From Paraflavitalea sp966211765 (lineage in GTDB: Bacteria > Bacteroidota > Bacteroidia > Chitinophagales > Chitinophagaceae), in assembly GCA_966211765.1 (NCBI GenBank), contig CBIHOV010000003.1, positions 323,432 through 387,431 of the forward strand: a stretch of DNA of 64,000 bases, given 5' to 3'. Shown here one piece after another: positions 10,901 through 19,443 of this stretch. A model generated the notes under the pieces. The model saw only the letters and a program-made list of their open reading frames with translations. It did no database searches and was not told where the DNA came from. Numbering within the stretch: position 1 is the stretch's first letter; each line of letters opens with the position of its first letter. Position numbers and translations under genes: made by a program.

Positions 10901-11221
10901 GGTATTGGCCCCTTCAATTTTGTCTTTCGAAACAATGGTATAGTAATTGGGCTTTACGTAGAGGAATACAAAATTGTGGGGATACAAAATAGCTTTAAGG
11001 ACTTCTTCGGGGGTCTTCTTTTCCACATTATTAAAATCAAAACTGGTTTGTTTGCCTTCCAGCAAGGCAGCATCATAAACAAACTGTGTTCCGAAGACCT
11101 GGGTTACTTTTTTTAAAGCGTCCTGTAGGGAGGCTGATTTTGCCTGCGCATAGAGTTGTGTAGTAATGATACCCAGGCATAGGCATGCAAGGAGCCTTTT
11201 TCTCAAATGAAAAGCAATCAT
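7931..11221 (-). CDS. SusC/RagA TonB-dependent outer-membrane transporter with STN domain
   Basis: The protein has 1096 residues. After a signal peptide (to about residue 26) comes a secretin/TonB short N-terminal (STN) domain, about residues 33-98, used for signalling to an anti-sigma factor. A carboxypeptidase-regulatory-like beta-sandwich (about 130-210) follows, then the EVIVIGYGTQKK box, the plug (LLQGKVAGLSV, LVDGIPGD, AAIYGTRGTNGVIIVTT) and a 22-strand barrel ending in LGLNLNF. It imports oligosaccharides across the outer membrane with the SusD lipoprotein encoded next. The STN domain and the upstream fecR and ECF sigma genes make it a substrate-sensing transporter that induces its own locus. 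Confidence 0.95.
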   Translation of the reverse strand: MIAFHLRKRLLACLCLGIITTQLYAQAKSASLQDALKKVTQVFGTQFVYDAALLEGKQTSFDFNNVEKKTPEEVLKAILYPHNFVFLYVKPNYYTIVSKDKIEGANTTTTITAGNTTLSAPTGEAAVKKKLTISGFITDSARKGIPQVTIVENGTRNTAMSGPDGSFSIPVSKDDAILNFSSIGYLAQDVPVSGRITLTVIMKTASSQLAEVIVIGYGTQKKAEVTSSVATVKSENFTKGTVLDAGQLLQGKVAGLSVSAPSGDPTSGSQILLRGNTTLLGANANPLILVDGIPGDLKTVAPEDIESIDVLKDGSAAAIYGTRGTNGVIIVTTRRASGNYTNAVEYSGSVSTQTIARKLDMLDAGDYRKQIAEGNREPVLDLGSSTDWLKEISQTPISHVHNLTFRGGNSTTNYLANINFRLLEGVFKKSDNNTFTGRVDINHNMFNNKLKFNFGMISSQNKFTTTGDGFSFNGYTYRQALIRNPTAPIYDTAGRWHEETGQFNYENPLSRIYESDGRNTSQNIRYNTNITFLPFRGMRLNALLSYSKFNQTRGYAETKEHISTRRDSRNGFASVGGREIIDRLLELTGEYSRTLGDHRFSLLGGYSYQENDYSDHWMQNWDFPTDLFSYNNIGIGKALKEGLAPQSSYRGVTNLIGFFGRLTYSYQDKYLLLGSLRYEGASQLYGAEKPWGLFPAVSVGWRITKEAFMQNQQLFDDIKLRAGYGVTGSQPADLFRGVALLGYGSFYYMDGQWIQTLSPSQNPNPNLKWEEKHETNIGLDFSMLKGKISGSVDYYVRNINGLLYDFQVPSPPNLFSSTRANVGKMQNKGIEVILNYTPVQTRTFVWNTSVNFSANSNKLISLSNDLYKLTNNYFTTGGTGEPIQTFTHLVEVGQNVGDFYGFKVIDISNDGKWIYEGKDGKPVQYDDFNHAFEDKKVLGNGLPKYYAGWNNNFRYKNWDLAVTMRGAFGYQILNFQRMYYENTNIQQYNRLKSAYDKIFGKAVLSKDIPLEFNSNYVEDGDFWKVDNITLGYNLTKTGVSFIKSARFYVSTLNTFMITGYKGIDPEVNRLGLSPGNDDRDKYPTTRTYTLGLNLNF

Positions 11222-11262
11222 GGTAGCAATTTTAGAATAAGTAATCAGCGATAACAGTACGC

Positions 11263-12309
11263 TTATCTTGGCCGGAGAATAATGGTACTGTCTTTTCGTA
11301 TAATCTGTGTATTTAAGACGGTTGACAAAATAAACAAGGCATCATCCAAGCTATCGTAGAGTATGGGACCGTTGATGGTTTTATTTCCCATACGCTGATC
11401 TTCGAGTTGAATACGGTGCCCGAAATTATCCTCCAGGTAATTGATGATCTCCCTAACAGTAGGTGTTTTCAGGATGAGCCGGTTTTTCTTCCAGGCGCTG
11501 AAGTCTGCCGCGTTGGCGGTATCCTGCAACAGCTTTTGTTGGCGGGCATCATACACTACCCTGTCGCCCGGCTTCATTCTGATCTTTCCGTGGGCAGGGT
11601 TGCGGAAGGAAAGCTCAATGGTACCGGATGCCAGTACTACTTCTGTAACCCCTCTCCGCTCACGGATATCAAAGGAAGTCCCGAGTACTTCAACGGTCAG
11701 CTCAGCTGTATGGACCCTGAACTTTTGTGGTGCCTGTATAGCGCCATCTGCAACTGTCTTTTTGATATCAAAGAAGCCTTCTCCTTTTAACCACACTTCG
11801 CGTACAGCCACTTTATTCCAGTTACCTATATATTGAAGGGTCGAATTAGCATTCAGTGTTACGGAAGAACCATCGGGCAGCAGAATGTTCTCCGTTTTGC
11901 CATAGGCAGTCTGGTGCAGCTGCTGCTTATTGTCCGGGAAAAACCAGGTGATCGCCACAGTAGCCAGGATCCCTACCACGAGTGCCGCTGCCGCTATGCG
12001 TACTATCCTGCGGATAATGGCGCCCCTTTTCCCGGATGTTGCCTTGCCGGCTGTTACGGTGTCCCAATGGCGCTCAAAAGAAGCAGTCACCCTTTCTTCA
12101 GCCGGCAACTCTTCGCGAAACCTGATCGCCTGCAGAAAGCTGCGGGCTGTCTGGACGCTTTCTGCGGCAGCAGGATACTGCAAGAGAAAATCCTTCCAAA
12201 AAGCCTCTTTTTCAGCCGTGGGATCAATGATCCAGGACTGGAAAAAAGGATCGGCTATCAAATCCCCACTGCTGCTGTTTTCATATTCTTTATGATCAGG
12301 TATGTCCAT
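11263..12309 (-). CDS. FecR-type anti-sigma factor
   Basis: The protein has 348 residues. The cytoplasmic N-terminal part (about 1-100) is expected to hold the sigma factor. One membrane segment spans about 103-124. The periplasmic FecR beta-domain (about 135-235; ILLPDGSSVTLNANSTL, GEGFFDIKK, VEVLGTSFDIRER) and a C-terminal DUF4974 domain (about 275-345; PTVREIINYLEDNFG) follow. The periplasmic part is known to contact the STN domain of the partner SusC. It lies 59 bases after the sigma gene and 41 before susC, consistent with one operon. Confidence 0.93.
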   Translation of the reverse strand: MDIPDHKEYENSSSGDLIADPFFQSWIIDPTAEKEAFWKDFLLQYPAAAESVQTARSFLQAIRFREELPAEERVTASFERHWDTVTAGKATSGKRGAIIRRIVRIAAAALVVGILATVAITWFFPDNKQQLHQTAYGKTENILLPDGSSVTLNANSTLQYIGNWNKVAVREVWLKGEGFFDIKKTVADGAIQAPQKFRVHTAELTVEVLGTSFDIRERRGVTEVVLASGTIELSFRNPAHGKIRMKPGDRVVYDARQQKLLQDTANAADFSAWKKNRLILKTPTVREIINYLEDNFGHRIQLEDQRMGNKTINGPILYDSLDDALFILSTVLNTQIIRKDSTIILRPR

Positions 12310-12368
12310 TGCTATTAGTATATAGTGCCGGCAAGTGTGAGAATTACCCCACGGCGGGCCGGTTATTT

Positions 12369-12947
12369 TTAATAATTTTTATTGCTTCCCATGAAATAGT
12401 CGAAAAGAAACAGCCAGACGGGTAATGATAGACCATTCTTTAGCTGGAGCAGGCTTCTGGCCATCAGCTTATAAGAAGCTTTGACGGATATGTTCATCAC
12501 CACAGCGATCTCTTCGTAGGATAATCCTTCATAAAAGCGGAGAAAGAGGGCCTCGCGCTGGCGCCCGGTCAACTGGCGGAGAGCAGCCTGTACCTGTTGC
12601 TGCATCTGTTGGGTAGTTTCCCGGTCGATGATAAAGTGGTCGATGGAAAAATCCGGCTCTTCTTCACCGGCCACCAGGGCAGTGAGCCTCCTTTCGCGGG
12701 TTATTTTTTTGAACAGGGAATAGCGAAAGGCAGAGAAAAGGTAACTGCTGATGGCATCGGGGGCCTGGCGGGTATTCTTCCTTTTCCAGTAAGCCAGGAA
12801 GATATCCTGGATACTGTCTTCTATGAGGGTAATATCGGCCGTAAACTTATGCCCATAATTATAGAGCTTATTATAGAATCGGGTATACAGGTTCCGGTAA
12901 TTCTCTAATTCGTTTTGGTCAGAATATGGCTGTTTTTGTTCCCGCAT
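12369..12947 (-). CDS. ECF RNA polymerase sigma factor, FecI-like
   Basis: About 192 residues from the ATG at 12947. A longer frame opens at a TTG at 12995 but has no sigma sequence in its extra residues. Region 2 is seen in YNKLYNYGHKFTADITLIEDSIQDIFLAYW and region 4 in LTGRQREALFLRFYEGLSYEEIAVVMNISVKASYKLMARSL (the HTH). It should direct RNA polymerase to the SusC/SusD promoter once released by the FecR protein encoded next. A short hydrophobic tail (LPVWLFLFDYFMG) ends the protein. It is divergent from the DUF4907 gene across about 235 bases that contain a G-rich motif. Confidence 0.93.
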   Translation of the reverse strand: MREQKQPYSDQNELENYRNLYTRFYNKLYNYGHKFTADITLIEDSIQDIFLAYWKRKNTRQAPDAISSYLFSAFRYSLFKKITRERRLTALVAGEEEPDFSIDHFIIDRETTQQMQQQVQAALRQLTGRQREALFLRFYEGLSYEEIAVVMNISVKASYKLMARSLLQLKNGLSLPVWLFLFDYFMGSNKNY

Positions 12948-13044
12948 GATTTGGTCAACGCGCGTTGAAAGCAGTAGCAGTCGCTGTGAACGCAATGTAA
13001 TAAATATCCTTTAAGTGTTAAATAAACAATTATTAGTCTGAACC

Positions 13045-13082
13045 GGGATTGGGGGGATTTTTGGGATAGGTGGGAGATCGGG
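13045..13082 (+). other. Putative G-quadruplex motif
   Basis: G-tracts lie at 13045-13047, 13051-13056 (six G), 13063-13065, 13072-13074 and 13080-13082, separated by loops of 3, 6, 6 and 5 bases. This satisfies the G3+N1-7 rule with more tracts than needed. It sits in the divergent control region between the ECF sigma gene and the DUF4907 gene. Folding is inferred from pattern only. Confidence 0.5.
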
Positions 13083-13182
13083 CAACCGTTTTCACATACA
13101 AAGTCTGCGCGCTCACGTACAGAATCCGGTAGTTGCCCCACATTGGCGGCCTACCATGGGCTTTGAAGAGTAGTTTGGTACC

Positions 13183-13575
13183 ATGAACAAATGTTTTCCG
13201 CCCATGCTGTTGGTTTGTGTGGCCTTCTGCCTGGGGACGGGCCACGTAATGGCCTTCCCTGCTGCTGCCACAGGCCCGCTTGCCTATGTGCAACCGGGGT
13301 TTACAGATACGGTACCAGCTGTGCCTATCGCCACCAAGAGCTATCATTACAAGGTTTTCACTAATGCCGACGGCAGTTATGGATATGATATCTATACCAG
13401 TTCCAAAAAGTTTATCCACCAGCCAATCATCCCCGGCCAGGCAGGCAATAAGGGTTTTGCGCGTGAAAATGACGCGGCCAAGGTAGCCGGGCTTGTGATC
13501 AGTAAACTTCAGCAAAACATTTTTCCGCCAGCTGTTTCAACAGCCGAGTTGAAGCAGTTAGGAGTTAGGTATTAG
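13183..13575 (+). CDS. DUF4907 family exported protein
   Basis: The 130-residue protein has a signal peptide (1 to about 24, ending VMA-FP). The mature part matches the DUF4907 pattern: YHYKVFTNADGSYGYDIY, then KFIHQPIIPGQAGNKGF, then a helix with DAAKVAGLVISKLQQN and the closing PPAVSTAELKQLGV. The family's function is unknown, and members often sit beside kelch-repeat surface proteins as here. The kelch/T9SS gene starts 51 bases downstream on the same strand, so the two and PorP/SprF are probably one unit. TAGTTTG at 13171-13177 resembles a -7 box but would leave almost no leader. Confidence 0.85.
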   Translation: MNKCFPPMLLVCVAFCLGTGHVMAFPAAATGPLAYVQPGFTDTVPAVPIATKSYHYKVFTNADGSYGYDIYTSSKKFIHQPIIPGQAGNKGFARENDAAKVAGLVISKLQQNIFPPAVSTAELKQLGVRY

Positions 13576-13626
13576 CTGTCAGGTGTTAACTGTTGAGCAG
13601 GCGTTGAGCCTGATAAATATAATTGA

Positions 13627-16600
13627 ATGAAAAAAGCTTTATTAGTGGGTGCATTATGGATGATGTGCATGGGGCAATCTATCAGTGCAGGAGCGCAATG
13701 CACCAAACCGGTAGTTATCGCCAATACGATATGGGTATGTTTTGGTGGTCAGGCCACTTTACAAACGAATGCTGTGCCGGGGTTGACCTACTTATGGTCA
13801 AACGGGGCAGTGACAACATCTATCACAGCGGGACCGGGCACCTATACAGTGACCACCACCGATGCGGGTGGTTGTTCGCAAACCTCAGACCCGGTAGTGA
13901 TCAAGGAAAAGATCCCGCCGGCTGTGATCCCCTCGGGCATTCCTGAACTGTGCCCGGGTGAAAGCCTTACGCTGTTTGCTGACACAGGCAATGTATGGCA
14001 CCGGGAAGCTGGCATTCCCGTTTCGCGTCGTATGATGGGCGTATCTTTTACTATCGGCTCCAAGGGGTATGCCGGCGGTGGCTTTTATGGGGTGACGGCC
14101 AGTTTTTATAATGACTGGTGGGAATTTGATGAGGGAACGGGGGCCTGGACACAAAAGGCAGATATACCGGGAGGTGGCCGTGCTTACGCTATTGGTTTTG
14201 CGCTAAACAATAAAGGCTATGTGGGACTGGGTAGTAATTATTCGGCCCGGCTTGGAGATCTGCAGGAATATGATCCTTTTACGAATAGCTGGACAGCCAG
14301 GACGGGGTATCCGGGCGGCAATACGGCGAGTGCAGTTAGTTTTATTGCAGGCCCGTTGGCCTACGTAGGTCTGGGACAAACATCGAGTGGTTACCCGCTT
14401 AATTTCTGGTCTTACAATCCCGCATCGGACCAGTGGTTGCCCGTGGCGTCATTTCCCGGTACAGGCAGGCGGGAATCGGTAGGTTTTGGGCTCAATGGCA
14501 AGGGCTATGTGACCTGTGGGTGGAATATGGGCGCTGTCAACACGAATGATTGCTGGCAATACAATCCTGTCACGAATGGCTGGACGGCGCAGGCATCCTT
14601 GCCTGATATTGGCCGCCGGGCGATGGCCGCGTTCACGATCAGTGACCATGCTTATGTGAGTTGTGGCGTGACGGCTACTGGCAATCTCAATGACCTATGG
14701 GAATTTTATAACGGGGGCTGGACAAAGAAAGCCAGTTATCCCGGCGCGGTACAATGGGGAACAGCAGGTATGGGTTTCCCCGATAAAGGAATGGTATTGT
14801 TTGGTTCGGTCAACAATACAGAGGTATGGACCTATTATCCCAATAAGCGGGTGACATGGCCTGATGGTTCTGTGCAAGCATCTTTCACAGTAGGGGTACC
14901 TGTAGGCTACAGCGCCATGCTGCAGGATATTTCCGGATGCATGACTGTAACCAAGACCCTGGTCGTTACGACACAAAATCTTCCGGCTACCATAAAACCT
15001 TCCGGCGCTACCACTTTTTGTGATGGCGGGAATGTGGTGCTATCTGCTCCGGGTGATTCCTGGACGCGGAAACAGAATATTCCAACGGCTGACTGGTATA
15101 CTACGGGGTTTTCGATTGGAACTGCCGGGTATTATTGCGGGGGCGCCGTTAGTAATGGACAAATGTGGAAATATGATCAGCCAACGGATACCTGGACGCA
15201 GCTGGCCAATCTGCCTATGCAGATCAACCAGGCTGTAGCTGTTACCTGGCGGGGAAAGGCCTATGTATTGGGCAGTGGAGATAAAACGATCTGGATGTAT
15301 GATCCTACCAATGATGGCTGGACGCGTAAAGCCACCTCACCGGGCGCAGCACAGGTCAGGACACAGGGCTTTCTGCTCAATGATCAGCTATTTGTAACGG
15401 GAGGTCTGGGCCCCGGGAGTGTGCCATTGGCGGAAGTATGGGCCTATGATCTTATCAACGATACCTGGACGCGCAAGAATGATATGCCTTATGGCATAGC
15501 TTACTCAGCCACCTTTGCCATGCAGGGCAAAGGTTATGTGTGCACGGGCAATTCCACCCGCGGCGGCGGCACGGCGCAATCGGCCGTATGCCTGCAATAT
15601 GATCCTGCCGGAGACAATTGGGTAGTGATGCCCGATTTTCCCGGCGGGCTGCGGGGAGGTGGTGTAGGATTTACCGATGGCTATAAAGGTTATGCAGGCA
15701 TGGGCAACCGGGGGGCCATATTAAATGATCTGTGGCAGCTGGACCCTGCCACGCTTGCCTGGACACGGATGGAGAATATCCCTGTGGGCCGCTATGCTGC
15801 ACTATCCTTAGTGATCGGCCATAAAGCCTATGTAGGTACAGGTTATACCGGGGCAGCACCGGCCGGCCGTGGCATAGACCTATGGGAATATGATATGCCT
15901 TATCGCTATCAGTGGTCCAATGGTGCTACCACGCGCAGCATCACGGTCACTACTACCAATGACTACAGTGTAACGGTGAGCAATGAAGAAGGATGTTCTA
16001 CGGCAAGCACTCCTGTGCGGGTGACGGTGAATGCCAATACCAATATCGTTACACCACCGGCCAATGTACCTATCTGTGAAGACGGCAATACCTTTTTTAC
16101 TACGCAAGCTACAGGCACCAACCTTACTTATCAATGGCGGCTGAATGGCAATGCGCTGACCGATGGAGGCATCTATACAGGGGCCAAGGCAGCCACCCTA
16201 ACCATTATAGGTGTGAACGGACCATCTGCCGGTATGTATGATTGTGTGGTGACGGGCACTTGCGGTGTGAAGACAAGTAACACTGCCAGCCTCACTGTCC
16301 ATCCCCTGCCAGCGAAACCGGTCATTGCGGCCAATGGGCCGCTTAGCTTCTGCACAGGGAGTGATGTCACGCTTAGTGTGCCTGTTGCAGCGGTATATGC
16401 CTGGTCTACGGGGGCTGCTACGCAACAGATCGTAACGGCCCAACCGGGCAATTATACTGTACAGGTAACGGATGCAAACAATTGCCAATCGCCGGCTAGT
16501 AATGCAGTGACGGTACAAGTCAATCCCCTGCCGGCGCGACCGGTGATCAATACGGCCGGGCCGCTCACCTTTTGTGCAGGAGGCAATGTTGCGCTGAATG

Positions 16601-17454
16601 CTCCGGCAGCATCAACTTACCAATGGTCTACGGGCGCACAAACACAACAGATCGTTGCTATGCAGTCCGGTCCCTATACACTACAAATAAAAGATGCTAA
16701 TGGATGCCAGTCACCGATCAGCCTGCCGGTGACGGTACAAGTCAATGCACTTCCTCCGAAACCTGTTATCACTGCCGGTGGCCCTGTATCCTTCTGTGCA
16801 GGTGAACAAGTGACATTGGCCGGCCCTTCAGCAGCAAACTGGAATTGGTCTACCGGGGCCGTTACACAACAGATCGGGGTTACGCAAGGAGGTGATTATA
16901 GTTTACAGGTACGTGATGGCAATGGGTGTGCATCTCCTTTCAGCGATCCAATTACGGTGGAGGTCAATCCGCTTCCTGCGGGCAATATAGTGGCTACCGG
17001 TCCCTTGCTGACAGGCAACACCCACACTATGCAGCTGACAGCCCCCCTCGAAGCAGGCGGCAAATATGCCTGGAATACGGGGGCCGCTACGCCGGTGATC
17101 CAGGTGAACCGATCGGGTAATTTCAGTGTGTTGGTGACGACAGCGAAAGGCTGCCGGCAAAGTTTCCAGCTCCCTGTACGGCTGGTTGACCTGAGTAAGG
17201 TGCCGAATACATTTTCACCAAACGGGGATGGCACGAATGATCACTGGTATATAAAAGACCTGGATGCTTTTCCGCAAGCGTCGGTACAAATTTTCAACCG
17301 AAGTGGCAGCAAGGTATATGAAGCAAAGGGAGGGGCCATCAAATGGGATGGCAGGAGCAATGGCCGGGAACTTCCGGCAGGGGTTTATTATTATGTGCTG
17401 GACCTGAAAGATGGCAGTTCGCCAATGAATGGATGGATCAACCTGCTGCGTTGA
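13627..17454 (+). CDS. Giant kelch-repeat and Ig-like surface protein with T9SS type B sorting domain
   Basis: This 1275-residue exported protein has a signal peptide to about residue 23. A short SprB-like repeat comes first (LTYLWSNGAVTTSITAGPGTYTV). Two kelch beta-propellers follow (about 120-400 and 480-750), whose blades repeat W-x-x-K/R-x-x-P-G-x-R and KGYVG-G. Then come an Ig-like domain (NLTYQWRLNGNALTDGG), at least three near-identical 80-residue Ig-like repeats (PLPAKPVI...FCTG), and a gliding-motility-associated C-terminal domain (VPNTFSPNGDGTNDHW to the end). That last domain directs secretion and surface attachment by the type IX system. PorP/SprF follows 17 bases later. A role as adhesin or gliding-surface protein is inferred. 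Confidence 0.92.
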   Translation: MKKALLVGALWMMCMGQSISAGAQCTKPVVIANTIWVCFGGQATLQTNAVPGLTYLWSNGAVTTSITAGPGTYTVTTTDAGGCSQTSDPVVIKEKIPPAVIPSGIPELCPGESLTLFADTGNVWHREAGIPVSRRMMGVSFTIGSKGYAGGGFYGVTASFYNDWWEFDEGTGAWTQKADIPGGGRAYAIGFALNNKGYVGLGSNYSARLGDLQEYDPFTNSWTARTGYPGGNTASAVSFIAGPLAYVGLGQTSSGYPLNFWSYNPASDQWLPVASFPGTGRRESVGFGLNGKGYVTCGWNMGAVNTNDCWQYNPVTNGWTAQASLPDIGRRAMAAFTISDHAYVSCGVTATGNLNDLWEFYNGGWTKKASYPGAVQWGTAGMGFPDKGMVLFGSVNNTEVWTYYPNKRVTWPDGSVQASFTVGVPVGYSAMLQDISGCMTVTKTLVVTTQNLPATIKPSGATTFCDGGNVVLSAPGDSWTRKQNIPTADWYTTGFSIGTAGYYCGGAVSNGQMWKYDQPTDTWTQLANLPMQINQAVAVTWRGKAYVLGSGDKTIWMYDPTNDGWTRKATSPGAAQVRTQGFLLNDQLFVTGGLGPGSVPLAEVWAYDLINDTWTRKNDMPYGIAYSATFAMQGKGYVCTGNSTRGGGTAQSAVCLQYDPAGDNWVVMPDFPGGLRGGGVGFTDGYKGYAGMGNRGAILNDLWQLDPATLAWTRMENIPVGRYAALSLVIGHKAYVGTGYTGAAPAGRGIDLWEYDMPYRYQWSNGATTRSITVTTTNDYSVTVSNEEGCSTASTPVRVTVNANTNIVTPPANVPICEDGNTFFTTQATGTNLTYQWRLNGNALTDGGIYTGAKAATLTIIGVNGPSAGMYDCVVTGTCGVKTSNTASLTVHPLPAKPVIAANGPLSFCTGSDVTLSVPVAAVYAWSTGAATQQIVTAQPGNYTVQVTDANNCQSPASNAVTVQVNPLPARPVINTAGPLTFCAGGNVALNAPAASTYQWSTGAQTQQIVAMQSGPYTLQIKDANGCQSPISLPVTVQVNALPPKPVITAGGPVSFCAGEQVTLAGPSAANWNWSTGAVTQQIGVTQGGDYSLQVRDGNGCASPFSDPITVEVNPLPAGNIVATGPLLTGNTHTMQLTAPLEAGGKYAWNTGAATPVIQVNRSGNFSVLVTTAKGCRQSFQLPVRLVDLSKVPNTFSPNGDGTNDHWYIKDLDAFPQASVQIFNRSGSKVYEAKGGAIKWDGRSNGRELPAGVYYYVLDLKDGSSPMNGWINLLR

Positions 17455-17471
17455 TCATTACTAACAGAACG

Positions 17472-18506
17472 ATGCAAACGAATATTATGTCAGGGATCAA
17501 CCACCGCGTATTTAGAATGGCTGCGTGCCTGCCTTTGCTGATGTGTGCTTTGACAGGCGGCGCTCAAAGCCGTCCGCAGACAACGCAGTATACACTTAAT
17601 TATTTCCTGTCGAACCCGGCTATGGCGGGATTGGAAAACTATGCAGATATCCGGCTGGGGCACCGGCGTCAGTGGAGTGGCATTGAAGGAGCGCCTACCA
17701 CTACCTGGATCACGGCCAACCTGCCGCTGGGCTATACGGCAGAACAAAGCACTCCGCTGTCGCTACCGGAAGAAGATGACAGGGAAGCTTTTTTCAGGTT
17801 GCTACCTGTACAGCGGCATCATGGTATCGGGCTGATCGCCTACCAGGATAAGATCGGGCCTTATGTTTCCAACAGTATTGGTTTTTCTTATGCCTGGCAT
17901 GTGCCGTTAACAGAATCGATTGCTTTTTCGGCCGGACTTTCTGCCGGGATGCAACAGTTGCGGTATGATGCTTCGAAAAACATTTATCCTGACCAGGTAA
18001 TTGACCCGGTGCTGATGAATGCTTATAACAGCAAGCTATCGCCCGATCTTAATGCGGGCGTCATGTTGTACTCCAGCCGGTTCTTTGCGGGCGTATCCGT
18101 ACAACAGATCGTTCCCTCGAAGTTCATTGATGCCAAGAACTCGTTATCGACCTATAAACGGGAATACATTCTTTCGGGTGGTTATAATCTGATGCTGGAT
18201 GACCAGGAGGATATCCGGTTATTGGTGTCCGGTCTGGCTAGGACGGACCTAAGCAATCCAGCTTCCTGGAATATCAATGCCAAATGTAGTTTTGCTTCTA
18301 CCTGGTGGGTGGGCGCTTCCTGGCGTTATAAGGATGCGGTATCGGGTATGCTGGGCCTGCATGTGGCCCGGAATTTCAATATCGCTTATGCGTATGATCA
18401 TGTGTTATCTCCCCTGGGGAAATTCACTAATGGCTCTCATGAATTAATGTTGGCCTACCAAATCTTCAAGTTTGACCAGCGGGTGAACCCGCGGGTGGAT
18501 TGGTGA
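17472..18506 (+). CDS. PorP/SprF-family T9SS-associated outer-membrane protein
   Basis: 344 residues from the ATG at 17472, chosen because it follows the upstream stop and begins a signal peptide (CLPLLMCALTGGAQS). The family signature is clear: TTQYTLNYFLSNPAMAGLENYADIRLGHRRQWSGIEGAPTT, then YQDKIGPYVSNSIGFSYAWHVPL, NAGVMLYSSRFFAGVSVQQ and the end HELMLAYQIF. PorP/SprF proteins are beta-barrels that anchor or help secrete type B T9SS cargo, usually the adhesin encoded directly upstream, as here. A terminator hairpin begins at the stop codon. Confidence 0.93.
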   Translation: MQTNIMSGINHRVFRMAACLPLLMCALTGGAQSRPQTTQYTLNYFLSNPAMAGLENYADIRLGHRRQWSGIEGAPTTTWITANLPLGYTAEQSTPLSLPEEDDREAFFRLLPVQRHHGIGLIAYQDKIGPYVSNSIGFSYAWHVPLTESIAFSAGLSAGMQQLRYDASKNIYPDQVIDPVLMNAYNSKLSPDLNAGVMLYSSRFFAGVSVQQIVPSKFIDAKNSLSTYKREYILSGGYNLMLDDQEDIRLLVSGLARTDLSNPASWNINAKCSFASTWWVGASWRYKDAVSGMLGLHVARNFNIAYAYDHVLSPLGKFTNGSHELMLAYQIFKFDQRVNPRVDW

Positions 18507-18530
18507 GGGGGCTTGCGCCCCCTTTGTTAT
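18506..18530. terminator. Bidirectional terminator between porP and the DUF1338 gene
   Basis: GGGGGC (18507-18512), loop TTGC and GCCCCC (18517-18522) form a perfect G/C hairpin followed by TTTG and a T-rich stretch. It lies in the 20-base space between two convergent stop codons. Confidence 0.8.
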
Positions 18531-19432
18531 CTTTTACCCGCCTGCTCCATATAGGTGCTTTCGAATATCTTATCGGCATTGCCTGCTTCAAAGCCTTCGC
18601 GGCGATGGGCCGGGGTGATCTGATCAGCCGGTAAATGACGGAATGCTTCGAGCACTCTTCTTTCTGCAAACTCTACATAGGAGCCGGGAATTGTTTTATG
18701 ATCGCCTCCGGCAAATGCTGCATCCACCATGCCAGCCACGGTACTGCTCTGGAGGAGGTTGCCATCGGGACTTTGTTTGATCTTTCCACCGGCATCATTC
18801 AATACAATGCCCTGTTGTTCGAGGAAGGTATTGAATGGCTCCAAAGTATCGTAAGGCTTTGGCAGGTTGTGCACCGACAAGGTATAATGGTTGAGGTAAT
18901 ACCGGTTGTAAATGGCCCAGGCGGCATATTCCGATTCACTGGCCAGTGCTTCATAATCGGCCAGGGTAGGCAACTCCCAGGAGCTGCTGTGCAGGTAATG
19001 ATCTACAGCAGCGGCATCATTGAGGTTGATCGCATCAACGGGATCGCTGCTTACCTTATCGGTGTAATGGTGAATGATCTGTTGAGCCCCGGGGCTGAGA
19101 TCGGCTACGCGGAGTTCGGAAAGGAATATCCTTGGCAAGCCGGGTACGGGCGGCGCATACCAAAAGGCATTGAGCTTTTTCTCCTTGAAATAATAATAGT
19201 CCCTTTTCTGATAACCATAATAGAGAAATATCTTTTCCAGGGAAGCAATACCCAGGTGGGGCACACCCAATGTTCTGAAAGCGATGTGATCGTTCTCAAT
19301 ATCCCGGGCGCGGGTAATGATACCGGCCTTTATCATGGCTTGAATAATAGCTGCTACATCGGGCACACGTTGCTGGTAACGTTGCATGAGCCCAGATAAT
19401 ACTTGTTCTAAAGTATCTGTTGTACTTGACAT
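18527..19432 (-). CDS. DUF1338 protein, probable 2-oxoadipate dioxygenase/decarboxylase (HglS-like)
   Basis: This is a 301-residue cytoplasmic protein of the DUF1338 family. Characterised members (HglS/YdcJ) are Fe(II) enzymes that convert 2-oxoadipate to D-2-hydroxyglutarate in bacterial lysine breakdown. Candidate metal ligands are His49 (NDHIAFRT), His182 (LNHYTLSV) and Glu254 (SYVEFAERR), in the order used by the family. It lies 11 bases after a saccharopine dehydrogenase gene on the same strand. That places a reductase acting on aminoadipate-level intermediates next to the step that consumes 2-oxoadipate. The protein is shorter than the ~450-residue Pseudomonas enzyme, so exact substrate is inferred. 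Confidence 0.85.
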   Translation of the reverse strand: MSSTTDTLEQVLSGLMQRYQQRVPDVAAIIQAMIKAGIITRARDIENDHIAFRTLGVPHLGIASLEKIFLYYGYQKRDYYYFKEKKLNAFWYAPPVPGLPRIFLSELRVADLSPGAQQIIHHYTDKVSSDPVDAINLNDAAAVDHYLHSSSWELPTLADYEALASESEYAAWAIYNRYYLNHYTLSVHNLPKPYDTLEPFNTFLEQQGIVLNDAGGKIKQSPDGNLLQSSTVAGMVDAAFAGGDHKTIPGSYVEFAERRVLEAFRHLPADQITPAHRREGFEAGNADKIFESTYMEQAGKR

Positions 19433-19443
19433 ATCAAATGGTT

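Noticed and set aside
13171..13177. TAGTTTG as promoter of the DUF4907 gene
   Set aside because: It lies only about six bases before the ATG and would force a leaderless transcript, with no -33 element at the right distance.
17343..17471. Longer N-terminus for the PorP/SprF protein
   Set aside because: It would overlap the end of the T9SS gene in another frame and place 43 extra residues before a good signal peptide.
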